The position numbers were made by a program, and so were the translations under genes. Shown in pieces: positions 47,180 to 55,113 of a stretch of DNA of 64,000 bases (within the stretch, counting starts at the first letter, position 1; every line of letters starts with the position of its first letter). Below the pieces are notes generated by a model that saw only the letters and a list, made by a program, of their open reading frames with translations, searched no databases and had not been told where the DNA came from. This DNA comes from Bacteroidaceae bacterium (lineage in GTDB: Bacteria; Bacteroidota; Bacteroidia; Bacteroidales; Bacteroidaceae), in the NCBI GenBank assembly GCA_017520935.1, contig JAFXEF010000018.1:1-64000 (forward strand). Direction: 5' to 3'.

Positions 47180-48157
47180 TCACATTTGTGCGGAATAAGC
47201 TACCCCCATAGCATCTCTCATATTCCATTGTGCAAAATTTATTTTTTGCTGACGACATAAAGTTGGATTCTCGATGAACTTCTTGATAGACTTTGCCACA
47301 TATGCAGCAAGGTTTACGGGTACAGCATTGCCTATCATTTGTTCGACATCCGTCTTGCTGCCTATGAAATGGAAATCCTGTGGAAAAGTTTGTATATAAC
47401 TACGCTCTATTGATGTAAGAGGACGTATACCATCTTTGGTTTTTACAGGGTCATTATTATGGATTTTATACCCATCGGGCATAGGTCTGTTGACTCCTCT
47501 AATCGTCGGGCTTGGTTCGTCAATGCTGAAAATTCCACGACGGACATAGCTTCTGGGATGGCGATAGTAATACTCTATCCCTAAAGTATCGCCTAAATAG
47601 TCACGCACTGTCATAGGTTTCACGGACAAGTTTTCCGTTATGAATGAATCCAAGAATCCGTCTTGTTCATTCAATTTGCCTATAAGAAAGAATCTTTTTC
47701 GCTTTTGAGGAACCCCACAATAACTGGCATCAAGCACATGTTGCGACAATCCATAGCCTGCTTGCTTAAATATATGTTTAGCTTCAACCAATTTGTTTGT
47801 CTTGAGAATGCGTGAAACATTTTCCATTACAAACCATGCTGGTCTTACAATACTGACAATTTCCGCAAAATTGATGGTCAAGTCGCCACGGCCGTTATCT
47901 TCATCCCTTTTCCCGGCCGATGAAAAGTCTTGGCATGGCGGCCCTCCTATGATCATGTCCGGTTGATGGGAGGAAATCTCATCCGAAGATTCTTTAACCT
48001 TACTCAAATCCAATTCTCCGACATGATGATTGAAATTGTTGCGGTAAACATTTAACGCAACAGGCCACTTGTCATAAGCGGCAACAATTTCAAAACCTAT
48101 ATTCTGAAATCCGAGGCTTAAACCTCCACATCCACAAAACAAATCGACTACTCTCAT
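47180..48157 (-). CDS. DNA (cytosine-5) methyltransferase of a type II system
   Basis: A 325-residue C5 methyltransferase with motif I DLFCGCGGLSLGFQNIGF, motif IV GGPPCQDFSSAGKR (catalytic Cys), motif VI WFVMENVSR, motif VIII-like PQKRKRFFLIG, and the C-terminal QMIGNAVPVNLA. The target-recognition region (about 190-250) is short. It overlaps the 3' end of the HindVP-type endonuclease gene by 4 bases (ATGA), so the pair forms one restriction-modification unit, modification gene second. AT-rich codon use contrasts with chromosomal neighbours, indicating acquisition by transfer. Confidence 0.95.
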   Translation of the reverse strand: MRVVDLFCGCGGLSLGFQNIGFEIVAAYDKWPVALNVYRNNFNHHVGELDLSKVKESSDEISSHQPDMIIGGPPCQDFSSAGKRDEDNGRGDLTINFAEIVSIVRPAWFVMENVSRILKTNKLVEAKHIFKQAGYGLSQHVLDASYCGVPQKRKRFFLIGKLNEQDGFLDSFITENLSVKPMTVRDYLGDTLGIEYYYRHPRSYVRRGIFSIDEPSPTIRGVNRPMPDGYKIHNNDPVKTKDGIRPLTSIERSYIQTFPQDFHFIGSKTDVEQMIGNAVPVNLAAYVAKSIKKFIENPTLCRQQKINFAQWNMRDAMGVAYSAQM

Positions 48158-49236
48158 GGCTGTTCCTCCTCAAATAAGTCTGGTGTATTTACAATCATTG
48201 CGTCAAAGCGTCTTTCCGGACTAAGGAAATTCTGTCCTCCACCAAGAATAATGTGTTTTATTTCATTTTTGCCAATGCGAGGATGCGTCAACTCTTTGCT
48301 TTTCAAGAAATCGTATGAACGAGAACCAGGCATTGAAAATGCCTTATCATTGGCCGTTCCGTAAGATTGATTCTTGATAATTGTAATATAGTCAAACTGT
48401 CCGTAAGTAACATAATCGAATAGCATTTTGTATATCCAAATAACAGTACGCTGGAAACGGTTGATGTCCATTTCTGTATATACCGTATCGATACACATCT
48501 TAATAACTGCAATATCAGACCATACGAAAGCATCGAGGCAATCGTCTGTAAGGCGCAAATTCTTTCCGTTGGTTTTCCATACAGGCTGTATAATCAACGG
48601 TGATTGATGATTGGTCATGTCGCACATTATACGAATTACAGCATCACGAATGGCTGTATAATGAGGAGCAACCTCTTCTATCATTTCCCAATGTGTTATG
48701 TATGGGACACCGCTCAATAAGGTTCTCAACTTTTGCTTTCCTCTATCGTTAGAATAATGACTACAGATACTACATGCTACAAAACAGATTGTAGGGGGAC
48801 GTACAACTATTTCACAACTATATTTATCTTCAGTCAAATCCTTAGTAGTATTATCTGGCAATGCTGTAAGCTTTACTTCAAATCCCCGCAAAGGGTTATT
48901 TGTATGGCGGTTACTTAACACCAAGTCTATACGTTCGCTTTTTCCTGTATAGAATTTGTTGTAAGGAAAATAATTGGATTCAAAGCCATAATACAAATCA
49001 TCAGAAAGAGGGTCTATACCAAACAAATCAGTACCACAGATTGTTTTGTGAACGATATTCTGTTTCTTGTCCAAGCAAATATACACAGGTAAAATGCCTT
49101 TTGATGACATATAGGCAATTAGAGATGCTGGGAAAGAACTGTTGAATTGATTCTTGCCCCATGTCTTTTCCTTTGTGTAATCACGGTTGGAATGTCTTTG
49201 TCCAAATAATCCTGGTAATATAGTCTGTTCGCTCAT
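48154..49236 (-). CDS. HindVP-family type II restriction endonuclease
   Basis: A 360-residue protein with the family opening LFGQRHSNRDYTKEKTWGKNQFNSSFP and a central RGFEVKLTALPDNTT, whose E-x-K may belong to the nuclease core together with the upstream RIDLVLSN. I recognise this as the HindVP group, whose characterised member cuts GRCGYC; the specificity here is not proven. A Cys pair (CFVACSICSHY) lies just after. Coupled to the cytosine methyltransferase gene (4-base overlap). Same low G+C as its partner. Confidence 0.82.
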   Translation of the reverse strand: MSEQTILPGLFGQRHSNRDYTKEKTWGKNQFNSSFPASLIAYMSSKGILPVYICLDKKQNIVHKTICGTDLFGIDPLSDDLYYGFESNYFPYNKFYTGKSERIDLVLSNRHTNNPLRGFEVKLTALPDNTTKDLTEDKYSCEIVVRPPTICFVACSICSHYSNDRGKQKLRTLLSGVPYITHWEMIEEVAPHYTAIRDAVIRIMCDMTNHQSPLIIQPVWKTNGKNLRLTDDCLDAFVWSDIAVIKMCIDTVYTEMDINRFQRTVIWIYKMLFDYVTYGQFDYITIIKNQSYGTANDKAFSMPGSRSYDFLKSKELTHPRIGKNEIKHIILGGGQNFLSPERRFDAMIVNTPDLFEEEQP

Positions 49237-49258
49237 ATATGGAAAACTTTATTTTGTG

Positions 49259-49266
49259 CAAAGGTA
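49259..49266 (-). promoter_or_regulatory. -7 box of the restriction-modification genes
   Basis: On the minus strand TACCTTTG, exact TAnnTTTG, 23 bases before the endonuclease ATG. No controller-protein gene or C-box is apparent. Confidence 0.45.
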
Positions 49267-49480
49267 CTCTTTTTCTATGAGAATCACTCAGAAACTATTT
49301 GCTTTTTCACTTGATAGGACAAGTAACAAGACATCAAATGGGATAAGAAGCATGACAAGAACACGTCAACAACGGTCAAAAAAACTATTGGTCAATAAAG
49401 ATTGTCCGCAAGAAGTCTATTTTTGTCCGTAAGCCTATTATCTTCTGAAAATCAAGGTATTTCGAATTGTCCGCAAGAAG

Positions 49481-49518
49481 AAAATGTCCCGTTTTTTACG
49501 CAAAAAACGGGACATTTT
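49481..49518. terminator. 17-bp perfect hairpin, bidirectional terminator-like
   Basis: AAAATGTCCCGTTTTTT pairs perfectly with its complement across ACGC. The A/T-rich stem base supplies T-tracts on both strands. It would insulate the restriction-modification genes from the topB remnant. Confidence 0.65.
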
Positions 49519-49644
49519 GAAGGCTATAAATAAAGAACACCCCTCAAGTATGCTGCCTTTTGGCTCGCCTGAGGGGTTTATTGCTTGCAAAGTTACACAT
49601 TATTCCCATTTCTGCAAATGCTTAATATGCTACGTTTCTGGTTC

Positions 49645-49673
49645 TGTCACAAATTTACCGCATATTTGTGACA
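49645..49673. repeat. Recombination-site-like palindrome, copy 1
   Basis: TGTCACAAAT and ATTTGTGACA, a perfect 10-bp inverted repeat with a 9-base centre. A related copy lies 140 bases to the right (49785-49813). Confidence 0.55.
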
Positions 49674-49784
49674 ACAGTACTAATTTCTTCCATCTTGCGG
49701 ACCTCTACTTATTATCCAAATCCTTTCGTTTTCAGCAGTTTGTATTCTTGCGGTCCCTTTTCTGTGTCTTGTGGACCTTCGTTT

Positions 49785-49813
49785 TGTCACGAATTTACAA
49801 TAGATTTGTGCAA
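49785..49813. repeat. Recombination-site-like palindrome, copy 2
   Basis: TGTCACGAATTTAC...GATTTGTGCAA, about 22 of 29 bases matching copy 1 by eye. It coincides with the point where the topB fragment loses homology: the last eight codons of that frame are read from this repeat. Confidence 0.55.
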
Positions 49814-50079
49814 AATCTGTCGGCATCCGCCTTATAGCCCTTGTCGGTCTTGACCTGTCGGGGAACGAGGGTGAACACCTGCGGGATGATGGGCAGGTTC
49901 TCAGGGTGGGAACCTCTGATACCATATCCTTCGGGCAGAGCTGGCTGTACCAAATGCCCGAATGCCCAAGTGACGTTGTAGCCGTTACCGGTGAAGTAAC
50001 CTTCCTCTCTTTCCGTTGCCCCTACGATACGGGCAATCTTTCTTGCCACGGATGGCTTTTCTGCTATGATTGTCTTCAT
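49795..50079 (-). pseudogene. topB: DNA topoisomerase III (TopB), N-terminal fragment
   Basis: A 94-residue frame beginning MKTIIAEKPSVARKIARIVGA, the Toprim start of topoisomerase III, with GNGYNVTWAFGHLVQ. It is as found in Bacteroides conjugative elements, where topB follows a DUF3945 gene, as here. Full proteins are about 600-700 residues; this one stops after KGYKADA, with DRFCTNLL read from the palindromic repeat at 49785-49813. It lacks the catalytic Tyr domain and cannot be active. It is a remnant of an integrative element. Confidence 0.85.
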
Positions 50080-50133
50080 TGTATTTTTCTTTTCGTTTTA
50101 CGATTCTATTTTTGGATTTAGTGGTGGTGGGGA

Positions 50134-50586
50134 TTACATCTTCACGCCCTTGCTTCGCTTGGGCTGTTTCTGTTCGCCCAGTTTCTGCTCCTGATGCTGT
50201 TTCTTATCTTCAGGTGCAGTCTGTCCCTGCTTCAATGGCTCCTTAACGTGCTTAGTTGCTTCGTTGGTCTTGCCCTCGTTGTTCACGGCAATCTGCGTGC
50301 TGCTCTCGTTGGACGGTGCAACCTTCTGTGCAGTGTCGGGATTGTTGTTATAGACATACGGGCGACCTGCTTCACGGTTGAACTTCAGGTACATCGTGGC
50401 TTCCTTACCCTGTGCATCAACGACCTTTTCAAGTTTCACGGTCTTTCCGGCTACATAGTCGGCTTTCTGCTGGTCATTGAACTCGACATTCTTCCATCTC
50501 TCGATAGGTTTTATTTCACCGTTCTTCAGCAACCGGGTTCTTCTGATGAAGAACAGAATCGAAAAATAGTTTCTCTGCATTGTCAT
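50134..50586 (-). pseudogene. Integrase::DUF3945 chimera (deletion scar)
   Basis: A 150-residue frame made of two parts. Residues 1 to about 25 (MTMQRNYFSILFFIRRTRLLKNGE) look like the arm-binding N-terminus of Bacteroides tyrosine recombinases. From about residue 27 the sequence (ERWKNVEFNDQQKADYVAGKTVKLEKV...ATMYLKFNREAGRPYVYNNN) is a DUF3945-type C-terminal region followed by a Gln/Lys-rich tail. An in-frame deletion joining int to the DUF3945 gene of an integrative element would give exactly this. It lies 54 bases upstream of the topB fragment and about 240 bases from the 3' end of tRNA-Lys, a usual position for an integrase gene. Whether the fusion is made or useful is unknown. Confidence 0.65.
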
Positions 50587-50763
50587 ACTTCCTCGTTTTT
50601 TTAGTGGCAAAAATACATTTGACAAGCAAAAACATTGATATGCAAAATATTGTAAATCTGTGAAATATACTCCAATTCGGTGGAGATGTTTCTGGCGGAT
50701 TTTTACTCCACCGATTTCGCAGGTGACATTTGCTCAAATTCGCAGTGAAAAGTGGATAGGGAT

Positions 50764-50799
50764 AAAACAAAAATCCCTGATAACCGTTTGATTATCAGG
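50764..50799 (-). terminator. tRNA-Lys terminator
   Basis: On the minus strand CCTGATAA ... TTATCAGG (8-bp stem, 8-base loop) followed by GATTTTTGTTTT, about 30 bases past the tRNA 3' end. Confidence 0.8.
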
Positions 50800-50829
50800 A
50801 ATTCTCTTCATTTTGCATTGATTGTTCAG

Positions 50830-50902
50830 TGATTCGCTTGGGGCTCGAACCCAAGACCCCATCCTTAAAAGGGATGTGCTCTACCTGCTGAGCTAGCGAA
50901 TC
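50830..50902 (-). tRNA. tRNA-Lys (anticodon TTT)
   Basis: A 73-base cloverleaf on the minus strand: acceptor GATTCGC / GCGAATC, D-stem GCTC / GAGC, anticodon stem CATCC / GGATG with loop CTTTTAA, T-arm TTGGG-TTCGAGC-CCCAA, discriminator A, CCA not encoded. It is followed by a terminator and preceded by a consensus promoter. Integrative-element debris starts about 240 bases beyond its 3' end. Confidence 0.96.
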
Positions 50903-50999
50903 AACCTCTGTGCGGTTAAGCGGGTGAAAAACGATGTCAACGAGCGAATAAAACTTGTTTATTTGCAGCGAGTGCAACTCGTTCTCGCATTTTCGGGTG

Positions 51000-51030
51000 C
51001 AAAGGTAGGTATTTTTTGTATAACTGCAAA
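51000..51030 (-). promoter_or_regulatory. Promoter of tRNA-Lys
   Basis: On the minus strand TTTG, a 19-base spacer and TACCTTTG: both boxes match the consensus. It is about 98 bases upstream of the mature tRNA. Confidence 0.75.
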
Positions 51031-51052
51031 CTTTTTTGCGGCCTTTTTTGCC

Positions 51053-52180
51053 TTATCCCTCTTTTTCTTTTGCAGCAATCGTGGAGGTGGCAGTCCGTTG
51101 CCTCTCCTCGGCCTCCTGTTTGCGCAGGAACTGGCGATAGTATGAAAGTATCAGTGAGGTGGCGGGCAGGGCGATAATCATACCTACCAATCCCAACAGG
51201 CTACCCCAAATGGAGAGCGAAAGGAGAATGACGGCAGGGTGCAGGCCTATAGCCTTGTTCATGATGCGCGGGATGAGAATGGTCTCCTGGATAATCTGCA
51301 CCACCAGCATGACAATGCCGGCAGCTATGAGTATCCACCAGAAGTTTTCTCCCGTATTGGCAGCTTTCACCAAGGCAAGGAATATCATCGGGACGATAGA
51401 GGTTATCTGCAAATAGGGGACGATATTCAACATACCCACAAACAGTCCGAAACCGATTGCCATGGGGAAGTCGATGATAAGGAATCCTATGCTGAAAAGG
51501 ATACCTACGCAGAGCGCTATGAGTGACTGACCACGAAAATAGTTGCTCATGCTTTCCTCCACATCGTTGCAAAGCGTGACCACACGCTCACGATACTTCT
51601 CAGGGATGAGGCGTATCCAGCCACGTTCCAACGCCTCGTAGTCGTTGAGGATGAAGAAGATGTACACTACCACCATGAAGGCCGCAACAACTATCCCCAC
51701 CAGATTGAACGATTGGGCCACTACATTCCATATCTTGGGCAAGGCACCTTTGACCAGTTCACCTATACGCTCGACCGAGAAATAGGCCTCCACCTGTCGC
51801 ATGTCGATGTGGTTGCGGATAAACTCATTGATGACATTGGGGATGGTGCTGTTGTTGTTGCCCGAGGTGAGATAATTGGCTACAAATTCCTTGAGCATCA
51901 CAAACTCATCCACAATGGGAGGTATCACCGCGAAGCAGATGCCTACAATGAGTGCCACGAAGAGCAGCAACACGGTAAAGATGGAGAGTGCACGGCTCTT
52001 GAGCCTGAGCTTGTATTGGAAAAACTTCACTATCGGGTACACCAAATAGCAGAACAGCCAGGCGATGAGAAAAGGCAGTAATGCTCCACTCAGCCTATTG
52101 ACGAGCAGATAGACGATGACACATCCACCGATAGCAATGAGCCCCCGGATGAAGCGGTCGAAAGTAATCTCTTTGTTCAT
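51053..52180 (-). CDS. AI-2E family transporter (PerM-like)
   Basis: A 375-residue inner membrane protein from the ATG at 52180 (MNKEITFDRFIRGL); the frame extending to 52279 adds a non-conserved stretch. It shows the AI-2E exporter topology: paired N-terminal segments (VIVYLLVNRLSGALLPFLIAWLFCYLVYPIV), a large hydrophilic region (about 105-190), and a C-terminal bundle with GFGLFVGMLNIVPYLQ and the motif ILIPRIMNKAIGLHPAVILLS. The substrate is unknown; quorum-signal export is the family's namesake, but many members have other roles. Divergent from the DeaD-like helicase gene. Confidence 0.88.
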   Translation of the reverse strand: MNKEITFDRFIRGLIAIGGCVIVYLLVNRLSGALLPFLIAWLFCYLVYPIVKFFQYKLRLKSRALSIFTVLLLFVALIVGICFAVIPPIVDEFVMLKEFVANYLTSGNNNSTIPNVINEFIRNHIDMRQVEAYFSVERIGELVKGALPKIWNVVAQSFNLVGIVVAAFMVVVYIFFILNDYEALERGWIRLIPEKYRERVVTLCNDVEESMSNYFRGQSLIALCVGILFSIGFLIIDFPMAIGFGLFVGMLNIVPYLQITSIVPMIFLALVKAANTGENFWWILIAAGIVMLVVQIIQETILIPRIMNKAIGLHPAVILLSLSIWGSLLGLVGMIIALPATSLILSYYRQFLRKQEAEERQRTATSTIAAKEKEG

Positions 52181-52312
52181 AGCGGTTTTATTCGTTTGTT
52201 GACGTAGACCTGTTTGGTCGAACAAAAATAAACCATTCACATCAGACAAGCAAACAAATCGGGATATTTTCTTTTTCACCCAACCTCTACCAATCAGAAA
52301 AATCCGTGTAAT

Positions 52313-52344
52313 GTTGCATATCTCACCACCTTTGTTTACCTTTG
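52313..52344 (+). promoter_or_regulatory. Promoter of the DeaD-like helicase gene
   Basis: GTTG, a 20-base spacer and TACCTTTG (exact -7), 39 bases before the ATG. Confidence 0.6.
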
Positions 52345-52383
52345 TTGATTGATGAGTTTCAGTAGTTCAAGAACAGACACAAG

Positions 52384-54375
52384 ATGAAGACATTTGAAGA
52401 GTTGGGCGTGATGCCCGAAATATGTGAGGCGATTAGCGAACTGGGATTTGAGCATCCTATGCCAGTGCAGGAAGAGGTGATACCCTATCTGCTGGGCAAC
52501 GGCAACGATGTGGTGGCATTGGCACAGACAGGAACGGGCAAGACAGCCGCATTCGGACTGCCCATCATACAGAAAGCCGATCCTACGCTTCCTTATGCAC
52601 AGGCACTCATACTGAGCCCTACACGCGAGCTCTGCCTACAGATTGCCGATGACCTCGCAGCCTTCTCCAAATATGTGGACGGGCTACGTGTGGTGCCCAT
52701 GTATGGCGGCACATCCATAGAGAACCAGATACGCAACGTACGCCGGGGTGTACATATCATCGTGGCTACTCCAGGCCGTCTCATCGACCTTATGGAACGT
52801 GGCGTGGTGGATCTCTCGACCGTGCGCGATGTGGTGCTCGACGAGGCTGACGAGATGCTCAATATGGGATTCACCGACAGCATCAACCGCATTCTGGAGG
52901 ATGTGCCTGCCGACCGCAACACACTACTCTTCTCTGCTACGATGAGCAAGGAGATTGCCGCCATCGCCAAGAACTACCTCACCGATGCCCGCGAAATCGT
53001 TATCGGCACCAAGAACGAGGGAGCCAAGAACGTGAACCACGTATATTATATGGTACATGCCAAAGACAAGTACCTTGTCCTGAAGCGTATTGCCGACTAC
53101 TACCCGAACATCTACGGCATCATCTTCTGCCGTACCCGTATGGAGACGCAGGAGATTGCCGACAAGCTCATCCAAGACGGCTACAATGCCGATGCCCTGC
53201 ACGGTGAGCTGTCACAGCAGCAGCGCGACCTCACGATGCAGAAGTTCCGTAAACGTCGTATACAGCTCCTCGTGGCCACCGATGTGGCTGCCCGCGGACT
53301 CGACGTGGATGACCTCACCCATGTCATCAACTACGGACTGCCCGATGACACGGAAAACTATACCCACCGTAGCGGACGCACAGGCCGAGCCGGCAAGCGC
53401 GGAACCTCTATTGCCATCATCAACCTGCGCGAGCGGGGACGCATGCGCGAGATAGAGAAGGTGATAGGCAAGGAGTTTGTCAAGGGTACCATCCCCACTG
53501 GCAAGGAGATATGCGAAAAGCAACTGTGGAGAGTAATCGACGACATAGAGAAGACCGAGGTGAACGAGGCCGAGATAGCAGAGTTCCTGCCTGCCATATA
53601 CCGCAAGCTCGACTGGCTGGACAAGGAGGACATCATCCGCCGCGTAGTGACACGTGAGTTTGGCCGCTTCGTGGAGTACTACAGCAATGCCCCTGAGCCA
53701 GAGGCAGTCGTGGAGCGAGGACAACGGACGAAAGACAACAGACAACGGCCAAAAGGCGAAGAAGGGCCACGCCAACGTCGTGAGAAGAGTGATGGCCCCC
53801 GCAAGGCAGAGAAGGGTTATGTGCGCTTCTTCGTGAACCGCGGTAAGCGCGACGGGTTCTATGCCGCACAAATCATCGACCTGGTGAACCGCCACGTCCG
53901 CCACGAGCGCATCGAGATGGGACGCATCGACCTGATGCAGAACTTCTCCTTCTTCGAGGTGCCCGAGAAGCAGGCTGACACGGTGACACGTGCCCTGAGC
54001 CACGCCCACGTGAACGGACAACACATCGTGGTGGAGCCTGCAGGAGAGGATGAGAGGCCTCCCCTAACCCCTCCCAAGGAGGGGGACTTCAAGTCCCGTG
54101 GAAAGAAAGGACGCAAGGCTAATGAATCCACAGACGACTTCGCGCAATTCGAGAAGAAAAACAAGCGTCACGATGACAAAGTCACCCCTCCTTGGGAGGG
54201 GCAGGGGGGAGGCCGCCGCAAGCCCTCACGCGAAGAGCGCGGCTACACCAACAAGCGCGGTCCGATGAAGAAGGACGACTGGAAACAGTTCTTCCAACAC
54301 AACAATGACCTGCGCGGTCCCGAACCCGACTTCTCGGAAGAGGGATGGGCACGACGCAAGCCAAAGAAGAAGTAG
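52384..54375 (+). CDS. deaD: DEAD-box RNA helicase, DeaD/CsdA type
   Basis: A 663-residue RNA helicase with the core motifs AQTGTGKTAAFGLP, PTRELCLQ, DEADEMLNMGF, SAT and HRSGRTGRAGKRG (residues 1-370), a linker region, and a DbpA-type RNA-binding domain (about 478-550, YVRFFVNRGKRDGFYAAQIIDLVNRH). The role is in ribosome assembly or RNA remodelling. The last 110 residues are low-complexity and contain two in-frame copies of the G/C-rich palindromic repeat, in opposite orientation, translated as PPLTPPKEGDFKS and VTPPWEGQGGG. They sit beyond the conserved domains, so the enzyme should stay functional. The name deaD follows the domain pattern, not proven orthology. Confidence 0.92.
   Translation: MKTFEELGVMPEICEAISELGFEHPMPVQEEVIPYLLGNGNDVVALAQTGTGKTAAFGLPIIQKADPTLPYAQALILSPTRELCLQIADDLAAFSKYVDGLRVVPMYGGTSIENQIRNVRRGVHIIVATPGRLIDLMERGVVDLSTVRDVVLDEADEMLNMGFTDSINRILEDVPADRNTLLFSATMSKEIAAIAKNYLTDAREIVIGTKNEGAKNVNHVYYMVHAKDKYLVLKRIADYYPNIYGIIFCRTRMETQEIADKLIQDGYNADALHGELSQQQRDLTMQKFRKRRIQLLVATDVAARGLDVDDLTHVINYGLPDDTENYTHRSGRTGRAGKRGTSIAIINLRERGRMREIEKVIGKEFVKGTIPTGKEICEKQLWRVIDDIEKTEVNEAEIAEFLPAIYRKLDWLDKEDIIRRVVTREFGRFVEYYSNAPEPEAVVERGQRTKDNRQRPKGEEGPRQRREKSDGPRKAEKGYVRFFVNRGKRDGFYAAQIIDLVNRHVRHERIEMGRIDLMQNFSFFEVPEKQADTVTRALSHAHVNGQHIVVEPAGEDERPPLTPPKEGDFKSRGKKGRKANESTDDFAQFEKKNKRHDDKVTPPWEGQGGGRRKPSREERGYTNKRGPMKKDDWKQFFQHNNDLRGPEPDFSEEGWARRKPKKK
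54056..54090 (+). repeat. Coding palindromic repeat, copy 1
   Basis: GGCCTCCCCTAACCCCTCCC followed by the complementary AAGGAGGGGG: a hairpin-forming unit inside the helicase reading frame (PPLTPPKEGD). Confidence 0.8.
54183..54214 (-). repeat. Coding palindromic repeat, copy 2
   Basis: The inverted counterpart of copy 1 (CACCCCTCCTTGGGAGGGG... to GGCC), 92 bases further on in the same reading frame (TPPWEGQGGG). The two copies face each other like terminal inverted repeats. Confidence 0.8.
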
Positions 54376-54403
54376 CACTGCCGATGTATGGGTGTGCAGC
54401 CCA

Positions 54404-54883
54404 TCAAACTGCTTTGCCTATCACCTGACACTTCAGATTCCCCGGCACATACGAGATATGTAGCCACCTTCCGTCGCCCTCCCAAATAAGCTGGGTGAAC
54501 TTGATGCGCCCTTCTTGTTGCATCTTGACGATGAGGCAGAACAGGCGATGATGGTCGGCCTTATTGCCCGCAATAATATCCGCTGCGCAACCGAGTGTGT
54601 GGTGACTGTTCTTCACGCCACCCACCAGGGCGTTGAGCTGCCTGCAGCGATATCCGGAGGACACCACTATCGGCTCACCCCACGCCTCGCGTATGGGGTC
54701 AAGGAGTTGGTCTACCAACACGTGCAACAGATGGTATGCACACTTCGGTGGGCGGTTGTCGATGCCCTCGCGTTGCGCCGTGGCGCTGGCACACAATTCT
54801 TGAATTGTGAAATATGAGGCCTCCCCCCTGCCCCTCCCAAGGAGGGGAGATTCAGGCTTCACGGTAGTGTTTGATGTTGTCAT
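54404..54883 (-). CDS. M15-family peptidase (peptidoglycan endolysin-like)
   Basis: A 159-residue protein from the ATG at 54883; a longer frame upstream is non-conserved. The core (about 30-159) matches the M15_3 group of D,D-/L,D-carboxypeptidases: YFTIQELCASATAQREGIDN, VVSSGYRCRQLNALVGGVKNSHH, with zinc ligands likely in HTLGCAAD and WLHISY. It would cut peptidoglycan peptides. No signal peptide is seen, as for phage endolysins, so export would need a holin-type partner. Residues about 10-20 (PESPLLGRGRGEA) come from an in-frame palindromic repeat inserted just after the start. Related Bacteroides modules carry an amidase or M15 peptidase in this position beside the HU, DUF4248 and VirE genes. 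Confidence 0.85.
   Translation of the reverse strand: MTTSNTTVKPESPLLGRGRGEASYFTIQELCASATAQREGIDNRPPKCAYHLLHVLVDQLLDPIREAWGEPIVVSSGYRCRQLNALVGGVKNSHHTLGCAADIIAGNKADHHRLFCLIVKMQQEGRIKFTQLIWEGDGRWLHISYVPGNLKCQVIGKAV
54816..54855 (-). repeat. Coding palindromic repeat, copy 3
   Basis: GGCCTCCCCCCTGCCCCTCC with the complementary AAGGAGGGG, read on the minus strand as SPLLGRGRGEA near the N-terminus of the M15 peptidase. Confidence 0.8.
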
Positions 54884-55050
54884 TGTTTCTGATAGTTTTG
54901 ATAAATTGTATTCAGCGATGCCTGCAGCCCCCTCTCCTTGGAGCCGATGCGGTATGAAGGCGTCGGTTGCGACGACTGAAGCTTTAGCTTCACAAAGGAG
55001 TTCCCGAGGGGATGATGAAGTGAAACGTAATGGGGCGGAGGGGGTAATTG

Positions 55051-55110
55051 TCACGCGATTAAGGTAAGTGCGCTGCCGAGTAGCAGCAGCGCACGGATAA
55101 GCGGTCTCAT
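55051..55110 (-). CDS. Possible 19-residue hydrophobic peptide
   Basis: ATG at 55110, three bases after the smalltalk-type stop codon, encodes MRPLIRALLLLGSALTLIA then TGA. A basic start followed by a single hydrophobic run is what a minimal membrane-active or holin-like peptide would look like. Short length makes chance coding quite possible; the tight spacing to the smalltalk-type gene is the main support. Confidence 0.35.
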   Translation of the reverse strand: MRPLIRALLLLGSALTLIA

Positions 55111-55113
55111 GGC

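Larger units (their letters stand above)
49267..49784. other. Non-coding island segment with repeats
   Basis: No credible gene. It contains two direct copies of attgtccgcaagaag (about 49397 and 49466), a very strong hairpin (49481-49518) and one of two related palindromes (49645-49673). Confidence 0.55.

Noticed and set aside
50830..50902. tRNA-Lys 3' end duplicated as an att site at the island's left end
   Set aside because: No second copy could be found by eye between 46.4 and 50.8 kb; left open under the island finding.
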